Source of the DNA: Alisma plantago-aquatica
Taxonomy: Eukaryota; Streptophyta; Magnoliopsida; Alismatales; Alismataceae
Assembly: GCA_963693085.1 (NCBI GenBank)
Contig: OY856410.1
Coordinates: 1,393,238,863-1,393,302,862 of the forward strand
Direction of reading: 5' to 3'
DNA length: 64,000 nucleotides
Numbering within the stretch: the stretch's first letter is position 1; every line of letters begins with the position of its first letter. Below, in pieces: positions 12,004 through 24,822 of the stretch. Both the position numbers and the translations under genes were made by a program. Under the pieces are notes generated by a model. That model saw only the letters and a list, made by a program, of their open reading frames with translations. It searched no databases and had not been told where the DNA came from.

Positions 12004-15000
12004 TGTGAGAACCCGTTACACTAAATGAGATTACTCAAAACATAAAACACAATCAATCACCAATTAAACACATACCCAAAAAATATGGGTAAATTTAAAC
12101 CGATTTCAACATCAACACCTGCTCAGAAACATTTGCATAAGAGCCCAATATCTTTCTTGTATCCGTACTATGCCAAGAACTTGATATAAATTGTGCTCCG
12201 AGTTTCCCTTAGGAATTATCATTTCACCATCCAACAAATTCTGACACTGAAGATGGCTCTACGACACATGGCACCACATGATTAGAGTTGCACTTGATTA
12301 GTTATGCCAATTGGCTGAATTAAGGTTGCATCAACCAAGTGGACATACCAACCCTAATTCACTTCTAGCAAGCATATAAATATCACAACTTTAAAGAGAT
12401 ATATAATGTGTGGAACATAATTTCTCATCTCATCATCACATGGTATTATTCACTTGCCATTCATGAGACCACACTAGTCATCATACTATCACAAGATACA
12501 AATCCTTTTTACAATATCACAGGATATCAACCCTTATCAACACAAGAGGATTACACCTCATTCAGGGCTCAACCATGCCCAAAGGTCATTAATACCACCA
12601 TACTATCACATGATATAAATCCTTTTCACAATATCACAGGATATCAACCCTTATCAACACAAGAGGATTACACCTCATTCAGGGCTCAACCATACCCAAA
12701 GGTCATTAAGACCATCATACTATTCCCTGCAAGATCATCATTATCTTTGCATGCCTAATAACAAGGCTCAACAACATCACTTACATATAATACACCAGAT
12801 CAACACAATATTGCATTAATGAGATGGGAGATATTCATAAACAATCGTAGCAGGGTTATATTAACATTAAGAACATTCCTTCATTGCATCAACATGCAAG
12901 GAATCTAGATATGATTAACCCTCATCAAATTCATAATGCACATGTTTAACATAAGAAAGTATCAACCATGTGGCTATGATAACCACCAATTAACATATTA
13001 AGTTTATGATCATATTAAGGAGGTTATTCCACCATCATTCCATCATATAAGAATGTTAAACATGAATGCTCATCTATATCTATTTGCATTAGAGTTAGGT
13101 TCAACAAGATAAATTATATTAATGTTACTAATCAACACTTATACCCAAACCCTAACTCATGACATCCCCATTAGATCATGGATGCATAGGGTGAATCATC
13201 ACCATCACATTCCATAGTATTCTCAAGTATGAACCCACACATAAATTAAGGTGTAACCATCAGGTTATAGCATACTAGGGCTTCAACAATAATAAGAGAG
13301 TATTCCATGATTGTATTAGTCATTCAAGGACTATTCATACCCAATCACCATCATTTAGTTATATTAAAGCTAGGTATAACAAGTTATACCTCATTAGGGT
13401 TACCCATTAATTCAATATGGTGATTATAAATCATAATCATATGAGGGCAAGGGTAAAAATACAAGTTTGCATTAAACCATCAAATTCTCATCATTTGAAT
13501 CATAACATTACACTACACGCTTCACCCAAAATAATGAGAATATTGATGCATCAACTTCTAACCATGAAATGTTGAAAAGATAAAGCCATTGGTCGTTTAC
13601 ATAAGTAAACAGCTTGAATGAATCATATATGATGTTATTGAGTTGTGATATAAAGACGTCACCATTTTACCCTAAACATCCCTTGATTAACAACATAAAA
13701 AGTTCCATTGAGAGTAGGGTAAAACCCACAAGCGATTGTTTATTTAAAACAAACCGTCAATAAATGAGCTTCTTAAGTTGATCTCATAAAGGAGACCATA
13801 TAAATCACTTTATTAGGACCAACATATTACATTAGACATCATTCCAATTTATTAGATGAAGAATCATTAGATCTTAACCATTGGGTGAAGTTCATATATT
13901 AAAACCATCAATTGGAGTATAGGTCCAACCACATCAAATGACCCAAGAAACCATTGGTTTAAGGCTTAATTGGTGCTAAAACTATATGATTAACTCACCA
14001 TAGGTTTTGGAGACCTGACACATCATCATTAGTGACCATTAGGTCACCATAGGTTGTTATATCAACACTATATTCATTAATCACCATTGAATATCAAACT
14101 AATATCACCATTGATTGATAGCATCATTATGGTACTTAGTTGTTAATCACTAGGCTTATAATTATACCAACACATGACCTAAGGGGTGAAAATCAGTTGA
14201 CACCCTTGGTCACCACCATAAGTTGTCATGAAGACAACACCATAGGGTTGTTGCAACGGTACCACCATCGGGTCATGAGTTTATAGAAGAAATCAGCTTT
14301 AAACCCTAAAATTGACCATTGGTTGATAGGTGCTTAGCACCATATGTTGTCAAACCAACCTGATCCAAGTCATATTATACCTTAGGAATAACATACACAT
14401 GATCTCATGTTCATCTAGAACTGAAATCAGAACCGGGAACATTATAAAAATTGAAATCCAAGTCAAGCATAGCTTTTTAGTGCACATATCATCATTTAAA
14501 AGCAAGAACATGAGCTAGTAAGCTTATGGTAAGCAATAAGTGTGGAGAAAGTTATAAAACTTACTTCTAATTAGAATATAAACTCCCAAATAGAAGAAAA
14601 CACGAGCAGGTAGGGTAGGAAATCCAAGCATAAGCTGTGAACTCGTCCATCTAGCACCTTTCTTCATCAAATGAGCAAACCCTAAGCATAAGGAGCAAGA
14701 AAGGTAAGGTTTTAGAGCTTTAGAGAAATTTCTACCATGGAACATCAAGGTTCCAACCTGGAAAAGGTAGGAGGAAGGATAAAAAAGAAATAAACGGTGG
14801 AAATAAGGGGATTCTTACTCTTTTAGATCAAGATCACTAGAAGGAAGCTTTTTAAACCCTAAAAGGACGTCAATTGCAACCGTAGTTCTTTTTTCCAAGA
14901 AGATCCCTTTTTATTCTTCCTTGGACAGGAAATTTGTAGAAATACAAAGGGAGAACTAGGTTTGTAGGAGGGAAGTGGTGGAGAAAAAATGGCTCATTTG

Positions 15001-15570
15001 GATTCTTAGGGATAAGTACATGGAACTTTAAAATAAAGAAAAAGAAAAAGTCGAAGTTCTAGTATCTTTCCAAGTGTCCATGGCCTTAATCTGTTAAGAA
15101 TATACAAGAACACACACAAATAGCTCCCCCACTATCCATAGAGACATGCTTATACCTCGTTTAATGAATTTCCAAGAAAAACAAGTAAATCATTAGTTGA
15201 TAGCGCCTAAAGGTAGCTCATCCATAAAGGGGTAAACCCTAAAATACCCTTGGAGAAAAAACCTTCTAACCAAGGTTTAAATAGGTGCCCCATGGCTAAA
15301 AAAGATCAATAATGATGATAGAATATCTAAGGAACATAATGCAAGTGATAAATATCAAAGAAAACCTATCAATTGGGTAAATTACAAAAAAGTCCAAAAT
15401 GTGCATAAAATTGCATAACTTGGTCAAACAATGTCAAAATTGGACCAAATTTGAAACTTAAGCTTGTATTATGATTTCAAAGTATATCAAAAGGTTAGAT
15501 TATTTTTAGAAGAATTCAATTATGATAATTAAGATTATTTAACTCATTAATCAAGTTTAAGGGCCTTACA
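12004..15570 (-). repeat. 3' LTR of the first LARD-like element
   Basis: 3567 bp, aligning with 17276-22206 along nearly its whole length with scattered substitutions. It lacks about 1.36 kb present in the other copy (junction near 12196). A minus-strand TATA-like CTATTTAAAC lies at about 15273-15283. Its short open frames are not supported as genes. Confidence 0.85.
12482..12715. repeat. 117-bp tandem duplication inside the LTR
   Basis: Two copies starting CATACTATCAC at 12482 and 12599 are nearly identical. The same duplication is present in the other LTR (19127 and 19244), so it predates this insertion. Confidence 0.85.
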
Positions 15571-15602
15571 ACTATAAACCCCTAATAGGGATTTCACCCC
15601 CA
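15571..15602 (-). other. Polypurine tract region of the first LARD-like element
   Basis: Read on the minus strand, the tract is GGGGGTGAAATCCC followed by ATTAGGGGTTTATAGT, then the LTR start TGTAAGGCCC. This fixes the element's orientation. Confidence 0.6.
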
Positions 15603-17255
15603 AAATCCAAGGTAAACATAGATGGGTACTTCCTTTGCACCTCATACTATTACCTTTACATGGTTACTTGCATATCATGGTGATGTCACATCATTCATAC
15701 ATATCTCATCTTGGGTCAGCACAAAAGCCCCCACATAAGAAGACATTTGCAAATATGGAACATAGAAACTTGTTGTCCGACATGTACAAATCTAATAATA
15801 ACTTTCAACTTTAAATTCTAGATATCATCCTGAAATTATATCTATTGTATCAACAAACCATCTATACTCGATAGTGGTCTTTCCGAACTATCACTAGACC
15901 ATACACAACATTATAGAGTCACTTTTGTTTTTCCTATCAAACAACATTTACATGATCATCATCAACTCTCTCTCTCTCTCTCTATGTGAGAGGAATACTT
16001 GGAATGTTCATTTAATAAACATCTCCAACCTTCACATATTTCTCATACTGTTGAAACATCTTGGATACTAGGATTCATTACCTTGGTGTCCACCTCATGT
16101 GCTATAAAGAACTCACACCATTATCTCATCCACTTTTACCAACATAACAAATATCAAGACATATAAGAGGAGTCTTCCTAATTATTGGAAGGCTCAAAAG
16201 CAAAATCATCGCAAACTTTATGATCTTGGAACCATAGTCCAAACAACCTTATGCTATAATAAGCTATCCACCCTCATGTTTACAACGAATCTACACATAC
16301 CAAGTGGCAATGATCCACTTAAAAGTTGTTCTCTAGAAAGGAAAGATACAAAGGGAAACACACTTCCTACATCATAGCAACAATTTTCAAGCATCACTAG
16401 CAAAAAGGTAACCAATTCTATTTTCATTATGCATGTTACAACTTCTTATGTATCATTTTACCTTTTTCATTTTGGGTTCCTTGCCATTAGCACAAGAATC
16501 ATCATGATTAACATATCTCATTACTCCTTCCTTGATGACTATTTATCACATTTGGGTATTTTCTCTTATTTTATTATGTTTTTCAAGTACTTATTGACAT
16601 AGCATCATATTCCACATTTTCTTCATTAAACTGGGATCATCTCCCTTAATTTCTTTCACATGCCATGCCAATTTTTCATTAACACTTTCTTACACACATA
16701 GGTTGGTCTGAGATTAGCTCATGTTCCACCTTATTTCTTTGTCATTGTTCCCATTCATCTTCTCATTTTGTACTTACTATAGGAGTTCTCTCTATCTTAT
16801 GTGGATTTTATACCTTGATTCACTTTATAAGCATAGACTTATCTATCTTTACTTTATTATATTCTTGAATCACATATTCAAGAACTCCTGTTTTTCTAAT
16901 TTGTATTCAGATTTAGATTTCGTGATGTTGTATCTTTCTCTTATAGTTACAAAACATTCAAGTTTTGATAGATTATGATGCAATTCTCATCTTCTTTAAG
17001 GTAGAATTGAGATATTCACACAATGATTTCTTATTCATTATGCTCTTTAGATTGTCACAAAATGACTACTTGATCAGAGTAATCAGAAAGATAATAATCT
17101 AAGAGTTCTATACTTACCTTTCTTCAATAATTGAATACCTGGCCAGAGCACCCAAATACTGAGATTAGGCAGTATGCACCATATTTTTATGTCATATTCC
17201 AAATTTTGACATCATCCTAGTCCTAAGTCCTAGTGTCCCTGTAGACTCGATGAAC
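15603..17255 (-). other. Non-coding centre of the first LARD-like element
   Basis: About 1.65 kb of AT-rich sequence with no gag, protease, RT or integrase motifs in six frames. It includes a short (CT)n run at 15966-15984. Confidence 0.7.
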
Positions 17256-17260
17256 TTGAA

Positions 17261-17275
17261 GCTCTGATACTAACT
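17261..17275 (-). other. Primer-binding site of the first LARD-like element
   Basis: The minus strand reads AGTTAGTATCAGAGC directly after the LTR, close to the plant initiator-Met-tRNA primer site (TGGTATCAGAGC) with one mismatch. Confidence 0.75.
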
Positions 17276-17465
17276 TGTGAGAACCCATTACACTAAACGA
17301 GATTACTCAAAACATAAAACATAATCAATCACAAATTAACCACATACCCAAAAAATATGGGTAAATTAAAACCGATTTCAACATCAACACCTGCTCAGAA
17401 ACATTTGCATAAGAGCCCAATATCTTTCTTGTATCCATACTATGTCAAGAATTTGATACAAATTG

Positions 17466-18836
17466 TTCTATCACCTTAGCTACAACATATCTACACAGGA
17501 GAATAATATTTGTATATGCCACACAAACAAGCATTAACATGCTAACAAAATTTTGATTTGTTTGAAACACCATATACAAACTTTTCCTGCCTGGACCTGA
17601 GAGTACATAGATGACTCTAGGACACACTATACATCTAATCAACTTTCTCAAAGATTCATTACTATAGCTCCTCTTTGCTGCCACATGTTTGTTTTTGTAA
17701 CTTCTGATTACCTAAAAAATGTGGCGAACCACAAGGGTGAGACCCATGTCCCAGTAATAGATATAACCTCCAACAACGCTGATTGATTATAACATTTTAA
17801 ATAGTAGATAACTAAGCAGTTGGAGTATTTAATAATCAATTGAAAAGATTGAACAATTCAAGTATGCTAAACAGATTAAGAGATTAATATTAGCAACAAG
17901 TATGATCATCAATGCATATATAGATAACAAATAAATCCATTTCTTTGGATATATATCTACTCAAATATCATCAAATTGCATCTAATAACAATCATTGTCA
18001 TTAATCTAACTATCATCATATTCCTTGCTAACAACATAAGCAATCTAGTAGAATAAACATCCCTGACATCATGAATATGTCTAGTAACATAACATGGCTA
18101 TCAATATTGGCATCTCAAATAAAGGGAACAAATCTATATCATAAGTAGAACTAACATCATAACATAATGAACTACATAGGCATGGTTAACAATTTAAGCA
18201 TTTCTAATTACATAGGCATGGCTAGCAATATTAAACATAGCTAGCATCATCATCTTAACCATCAATGTCAGTATATTTGACAACATGAGCATGTTTACAA
18301 CATGAGCATAATTATAACATAAGCATATCTATTATCTCTTATTGTACTATACATGATCTCAGTGAAAAGAAAGAAAAAAAAGGGTTATCATCTAATATGA
18401 AGCGTTGTGTATAACCCTAAACATATATGCTACACAGTTGCCTTACATATTTTATTATGCCCTGGGGAATTCGAATCGTACCATCCAAAGTCCAACTGAC
18501 CCCTGCAAAGGGCAATTTAGTTCCATATAAGATCTAGGAGTGCCAGTATCCTAAGATCTCTTCCCCTCAGCCAGTACGAGTAAAAAGGCAGTGACATATT
18601 AGTCAAAGCTGCCACCATAGCGACATATAGTCAAGCTTCTAACAACTAGTCCGCCCTTGGTACATGTCATGACACTAGAAACCAGGGTATACAAAACCCT
18701 CTAATCTGAGGTACAACAACAGTTGTCCTCAATCACATCAAATGTATGAGGCATGACCATAGCCATCCTCCACTACCTGCATTGTGGATGACAAGGATAT
18801 ATCCTCAACTTGCCACCCCCACATACTCAACAGTAT
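17466..18836. other. LTR segment absent from the partner LTR
   Basis: About 1.36 kb present only in this copy. I found no flanking target duplication or terminal inverted repeat, so deletion from the 12004-15570 copy is more likely than insertion here. No coding motifs were seen. Confidence 0.55.
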
Positions 18837-19126
18837 GCACTCCGAGTTTTCCTTAGGAATACTCGTTTCACCATCCAACAAGTTCTGACACTGAAGATGG
18901 CTCTACAGAATAGGGCACTACATGATTAGAGTTACACTTGATTAGTTATGCCAATTGGGTGAATTAAGGTTGCATCAAACAAGTGGACATACGAACCCTA
19001 ATTCATTTCTAGCAAACATATAAATATCACAACTTTTAAAAAGATATAAAATGTATGGAACATAATTTCTCATCTCATCATCACATGGTATTATTCACTT
19101 GCCATTCATGAGACCACACTAGTCAT

Positions 19127-19360
19127 CATACTATCACAAGATATAAATACTTTTCACAATATCACATGGTATCAACCCTTATCAACAAAAGAGGATTACA
19201 CCTCATTCAGGGCTCAACCATGCCTGAAGGTCATTAAGACCATCATACTATCACATGATATAAATCCTTTTCACAATATCACAGTGTATCAACCCTTATC
19301 AACACAAGAGGATTACACCTCATTCATGGCTCAACCATTCCCAAAGGTCATTAAGATCAT
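19127..19360. repeat. 117-bp tandem duplication inside the LTR (second LTR)
   Basis: Units start at 19127 and 19244 and match 12482-12715. Confidence 0.85.
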
Positions 19361-22206
19361 CATACTATTCCCTGCAAGATCATCATTATCTTTGCATGCC
19401 TTATAACAAGGCTCAACAACATCACTTACATATAATACACTGGATCAACACAATATTGCATTAATGAGCTAGGAGATATTCATAAACAATCGTAGTAGGG
19501 TTATATTAACATTAAGAACATTCCTTTATTACATCAACATGCAAGGAATCTAGATATGATTAACCCTCATCATATTCATAATGTACATTTTTAGTATAAG
19601 AAAGTATCAACCATGTGGCTATGATAACCACCAATTAGCATATTAAGGTTATGATCATATTAAGGAGGTTATTCCACCATCATTCCATCATATAAGAATG
19701 TTAAACATGAATACTCATCTATATCTATTTGCATTAGAGTTAGGTTCAACAAGATAAATTATATTAATGTTACTAATCAACACTTATACCCAAACCCTAA
19801 CTCACGACATCCCCATTAGATCATGGATGCATAAGATGAAGCATCACCATCACATTCCATAGTATTCTCAAGTATGAAACCACACATAAATCAAGGTGTA
19901 ACCATCGAGTTATAGCATACTAGGGTTTCAAAAACAATAGGAGAGTATTCCATGATTGTATTAGTCATTCAAGGACTATTCATACCCAATCACCATCATT
20001 TAGTTATATTAAAGCTAGGTATAACAAGCTATACCTCATTAGGGTTACCCATTAATTCATTATGTGATTATAAATCATAATCATACGAGGGAAAGGGTAA
20101 GACTATAAGTTTAAGGCATTGAACCATCAAATTCTCATCATTTAAATCATAACATTACACTACATGCTTCATCCAAAATAATGAGAATATTGAGGCATCA
20201 ACTTCTAACCATGAAATGTTGAAAGGTAAAGCCATTGGTCATTTACATAAGTAAACAGTTTGAATGAATCATATATGATGTTATTTAGTTGTGATCTATA
20301 AAATTCACCATTTTACCCTAGATATCCCTTGATTAACAACATAAAAAGTTCCATTGAGAGTAGGGTAAAACCCACAAGTGATTGTTTATTTAAAACAAAT
20401 CGTCAATAAATGAGCTTCTTAAGTTGATCTCATAAAGGAGACCATATAAATCACTTTATTAGGACCAAAATATTACATTAGGCATCATTCCAATTTATTG
20501 GATGATGAATCAATAGATCTTAACCATTGGGTGATGTTCATATATTAAAACCATCAATTGGAGTATAGGTCCAACCATTGCATCAAATGACCCAAGAAAC
20601 CATTGGTTTAAGGCTTAATTGATGCTAAGACTATATGATTAACTCACCATATGTTTTGGAGACCTGATCCATCATCATTAGTGACCATTAAGTCACAATA
20701 GGTTGTTAGATCAACACTATATTCATTAATCAGCATCGAATATCAAACTAATATCACCATTGATTGATAGCATCATTAGGGTACTTAGTTGTTAATCACT
20801 AGGCTTATAATTAGGCCAACAACTGACCTAAGGGGTGAACATCAGTTGACACCCTTTGTCACCACCATCAGTTGTCATGAAGACAACACCATAGGATTGT
20901 TGCAATGGTACCACCATCGGGTAATGGGTTTATAGAAGAAATCAACTTTAAACCCTAAAATTGACCATTGGTTGATAGGTGATTAGCACCATAGATTGTC
21001 AAACCAACCTGATCCAAGTCATATTATACCTTAAGAATAATGTACACATGATCACAGGTTCATATAGAACTAAAATAAGAATAGGGAACATTATAAAAAT
21101 CAAAATCCAAGTCAAGCATAACTTTTTAGTGCACGAATAATCATTTGAAAGCAAGAACATGAGCTAGCAAGATTATGAAGCAAGTTATAAAACCTGCCTC
21201 TAATTAGAAGATAAACCCCCAAATAGAATAAAACACAAGAAAGTAGGGTAGGAAATCTAAGCATAAGCTGTGAACTCGTCCATCTAGCACCTTTCTTCAT
21301 CAAATGAGAAAACCTTAAGCATAAGGAGCAAGAAAGGTAGGGTTTTAGATCTTTAGATCAATTTCTCCCATGGAACAACAAGGTTCCGACCTGGAGAAAG
21401 GTAGGAGTAAGGATAAAAAATAAATAAATGGAGGAAAGAAGGGGATTCTTACTCTTTTAGGTCAAGTTCACTAGAAGGAAGCTTTTTAAACCCTAAAAGG
21501 AAGCCAATTGCAACCCTAGATTCTTTTTCCAAGAAGATCCCTTCTTTCTTCTTCCTTGGATAGAAAATTCACAATAGCATAGAGGGAGAATGAGGTTTGT
21601 AGAAGGAAGGAAATGGTTGAGAGAAAATGGATCTTTTGGGTGCTTAGGGATAAGTACATGAAACTTTAAGATAAAGAAAAAGAAAAAGTTGAAGTTCTAG
21701 TATCTTTCCAAGTGTCCATGGCCTTAAAATATTAAGAATATACAAGCACACACACAAGAAGCCCCCCCACCATCCATAGAGACATGCTTATCCCTATTTT
21801 CTTAAATTTCCAAGCAAAACAAATAAATCATTAGTTGATAGCTCCTAAAGGTAGCTCATCCATAAAGGGGTAAACCCTAAAATACCCTTGGAGAAAACAC
21901 CTTCAAACCAAGGTTTAAATAGGTGCCCCATGGCTCAAAAAGCTAAATAATGATGATAGAATATCCAAGGAACATAATGCAAGTCATAAATTGCAAATAA
22001 AATTCTCAATTGGGTAAATTGCAAAAAATCCAAAATGTGCATAAAATTGCATAACTTGCTCAAACAATGTCCAAATTTGACCAAATTTGAAAATTAAGCT
22101 TGTATTATGATTTCAAAGCATATAAAAAGGTTATATTAGGTTTATAAAAATTCAATTATGATAATTTATCTTATTTAAATCATTAAGCAAGTTTAGGGGC
22201 CTTACA

Positions 22207-22301
22207 GTGGAGATGACTTCGACCTTGGAAAAGACCACCATGGGGTTTTTGATGTTGGTGATGTAGAAAGGATGAAGGCTAGACTCTGGACTTTATCATA
22301 A
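22207..22301 (+). pseudogene. Continuation of the acidic DDF reading frame
   Basis: The first codons read GDDFDLGKD, a fifth copy of the repeat seen before 12003. If the LTR element and one copy of the target duplication are disregarded, this frame is the same as that of the left part and runs to a TAA at 22299-22301. The interrupted frame would be about 82 codons. Whether it ever encoded a protein is unknown. Confidence 0.4.
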
Positions 22302-23203
22302 TGGAGGAAGGACACACATGAATGTTACATGACAATGAAGATGATATTTTTTAGATTTGGATCTACTCCTTAGAGATATGGATATGAAGGTCCTTTAGAG
22401 AGAGGGGGAAATAGAGATAACCCTATAGAGAGGGTGATGGAGATTTCACTGCATGCATCCAATCATGACAGTGGCCCGTACCTGCAAATGGAGACTCTTT
22501 GCTTTCTTATTAGGATTAGGGTCCCTAGAAAGAAGGCTATGCTACCATGATGGGAATAATGGTAGACAATATATTCACAATATTGTGTTTGTACAAGGGA
22601 GACCCCTCTCCTTCATATAGGAGAAGGTGGAGATAATTATAAAGACTTTTGACTAGACTCTATATGGGCCTACAAACTCTGGCCCATATATGATATGGCT
22701 TATAATTCTGATAAAACCTGAAGTTAAATTTAAGTTCACTAGATTTTGGGTATGCAACATTTTGCTAATGCTTGATGAACTAAATGAAGGATTTTTGAAA
22801 GCTTTGCTAACCAAACATGTTCTGCATGTAAAATGCTATCCTAGAAATACGAAGGATAAAGATTATATGGTCATGTAAATGTGATTATAAGTCACCACCA
22901 TGTGGGTTTAATTGTCATCCACCCATCGGTTATAATAAGAGATAAAGATGCATATAATTCATCTCAAGACTACAAAAAAATCCTACAATATTGTCCTTTC
23001 AAAAACTTCTTTAGGAATCATATTTAGAGTCATCCTCACTTTTGTTGTCGACAACTTGATGCATATATGCATCCATACTTATTACTACCAAGACTGTTCT
23101 TTGAATCACATTTGGTGCATTACATTGTGAAAAACATACTTTATATCTTCTCCTCAAGTGGAAAGTCTCCATGCTCATACTTCTTTATTTCTTACCTAAA
23201 AAG
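22302..23203. other. No recognised gene; LTR-like fragment near 22580-22690
   Basis: 22580-22690 read on the minus strand resembles a Copia-type LTR promoter region (CTTCTCCTATATGAAGGAG preceded by GGCCCATAT), similar in plan to the arms at 2438-2714. The rest carries only short unrecognised frames and is the target into which the Athila-type element inserted. Confidence 0.35.
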
Positions 23204-23208
23204 GATGT

Positions 23209-24809
23209 TGTTGGTTTATTACACTAATGAGTTTCAATCTTAAGAAAGATCTTTTACTCAACTAACTAATTCCCACAAGTATACAGAAGTAGTTGCAGTC
23301 GAGGTCGAACACAAGGAGCTTAAGTACTCAATTAAATGCAGCAGTGCTAAGGTTCAACAATCTAGACCATTTTAAAAGTGATTTGGTTGATTAGACTAGA
23401 AATTTTCAAAATTAAGCAAACAGTAAATGTCTTACTAAAAGAGATTAAAATTCAGAATTAGAAGTATCTTAGACTTAGGATTTCATCCACATATCATAGC
23501 ATAGAACAGGAGCACACAATTTAAACATACTACGCACTTGTTTTAAAGGAGAGTTGTATGTTGCACTTCACCTCTCAGTGTAAGTACAACAATCCTAACT
23601 CAATTCAAAATTCCCATGTATGAATTTTGTTTTGGATCACAAACCTACTCCTCAACTCCATAAATTCCACTCTTGTGGTAAAGAAGGAGTTTCCAAGAGA
23701 GTACCTCCTTACTCTCCCACCTATCTTCTCAGATCAAGCAAAAGAGCATAAAACATACACATAAGGTGGCCAGCCATACATGCAGAAAAGAAGAAATCGG
23801 TACTCACAAGGTGGAAAAACAAGAAACATAGATTTAGTACAAAATTACCATGTTCCATACATACTATGACATGGGAGATACTCTCCCATGTTCAAGAAAA
23901 GGAAACTACTCATCCATGATAGTGTACAACAGAAAATGTGTAGAATTTTCAGAATTCAACATGATTTAGAGAAGGAAAAGCTAAGTAATCCCAAGGTGTA
24001 ACCCAAGAAAGGTAGAATTCTGACTTGAGGACGAAATCCCACTTCTACAGCTGCTCCAAAATGAACAAACCTCTCTCCCAATAAGCTTTGTGGAGTGAAG
24101 AAGCTCTGCTACACCTTGGAGAAGAAGATTGGAGAAGAAAAGAAGAAGAATGGGGTTCTTTTGCAAGAAAACACCCTCTTCCACCTTCAAAATAACCCTC
24201 CTCACTCTAGCCTTGCTCTGGGATGAAAGAGTTAATGACCAAAGATAACTGCTCTTTTGAGTGGTTTCCTCTTTTAAAATGAAAGGAGTTGTATTTGAAA
24301 TTTGTTGAAACTGACAGGTACACAACACGTCTTTATTAGGACACGGTGTGTCTTTCTTCGACATTTGTTTCTGAGTGTGAAGCACACAGCGTGTTTGAAT
24401 TAATACACACTGTGTATGTTTCTAGAAAGGTAAGAGTCGAGTTTGAATTCCTAGGTACACGTTGTGTCTAAATTTGGACACACCGTGTAGTTTTCTTCAG
24501 TGATCACAACAATAGGCCTTTTGGAAATGTGCATGCCGTGTCTTAAATAAGACACGTTGTGTGCATTGCTGTTTCAACAGAATTAAAGTTCTGGATGTTT
24601 GCAAGGTTTGGAGAAGTCCCAAATAAGACAAAATTGAGTTGGAAAACCTCCAATTTGATTCCTTTGATGAAATCTACAATACACATCATGTGATAAGCAA
24701 AATAACAAAAAGATGGCAAGAATAATATGAATAGAGGATAAATGAGAACACAATGAACTGAATTTGTGTGTGAAAACATGTGAAAAGTTTATGTAGAAAC
24801 CACACAACA
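23209..24809 (-). repeat. 3' LTR of the Athila-type element
   Basis: 1601 bp. It matches 45290-46868 throughout with a moderate number of substitutions, so the insertion is not recent. It contains eight dyads of the ACACGnCGTGT type at 24317-24565. Confidence 0.93.
24317..24565. promoter_or_regulatory. Dyad array in the Athila 3' LTR
   Basis: Four pairs of imperfect palindromes: about 24317/24340, 24380/24402, 24453/24476 and 24530/24551. Examples are GACACGGTGTGTC and GTACACGTTGTGTC. Dyads within a pair start 21-23 bp apart and pairs recur every 63-77 bp. Regulatory function is inferred from structure only. Confidence 0.55.
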
Positions 24810-24822
24810 ATTCCCCCTAATC
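24810..24822 (-). other. Polypurine tract of the Athila-type element
   Basis: The minus strand reads GATTAGGGGGAAT immediately before the 3' LTR start TGTTGTGTGG. Confidence 0.75.

Larger units (their letters stand above)
12004..22206 (-). mobile_element. Coding-free LTR retrotransposon (LARD-like), minus strand
   Basis: Two long direct repeats flank a 1.7-kb centre with no gag or pol. On the + strand the LTRs begin TGTGAGAACCC and end CCTTACA. The primer-binding-like site and the polypurine-like tract both lie on the minus strand, so the sense LTR starts TGTAAGGCCC. Flanks are ATGGA (11999-12003) and GTGGA (22207-22211), a 5-bp target duplication with one mismatch. The size plan (LTRs of about 3.6-4.9 kb, short non-coding centre) fits a large retrotransposon derivative mobilised by a Tekay/Del-type gypsy element; the lineage is inferred from the termini and the iMet-type primer site. 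Confidence 0.85.
17276..22206 (-). repeat. 5' LTR of the first LARD-like element
   Basis: 4931 bp. It matches 12004-15570 but has an additional internal segment (about 17466-18836). The minus-strand TATA-like CTATTTAAAC recurs near 21912-21922. The tandem 117-bp duplication is at 19127-19360. Confidence 0.85.
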
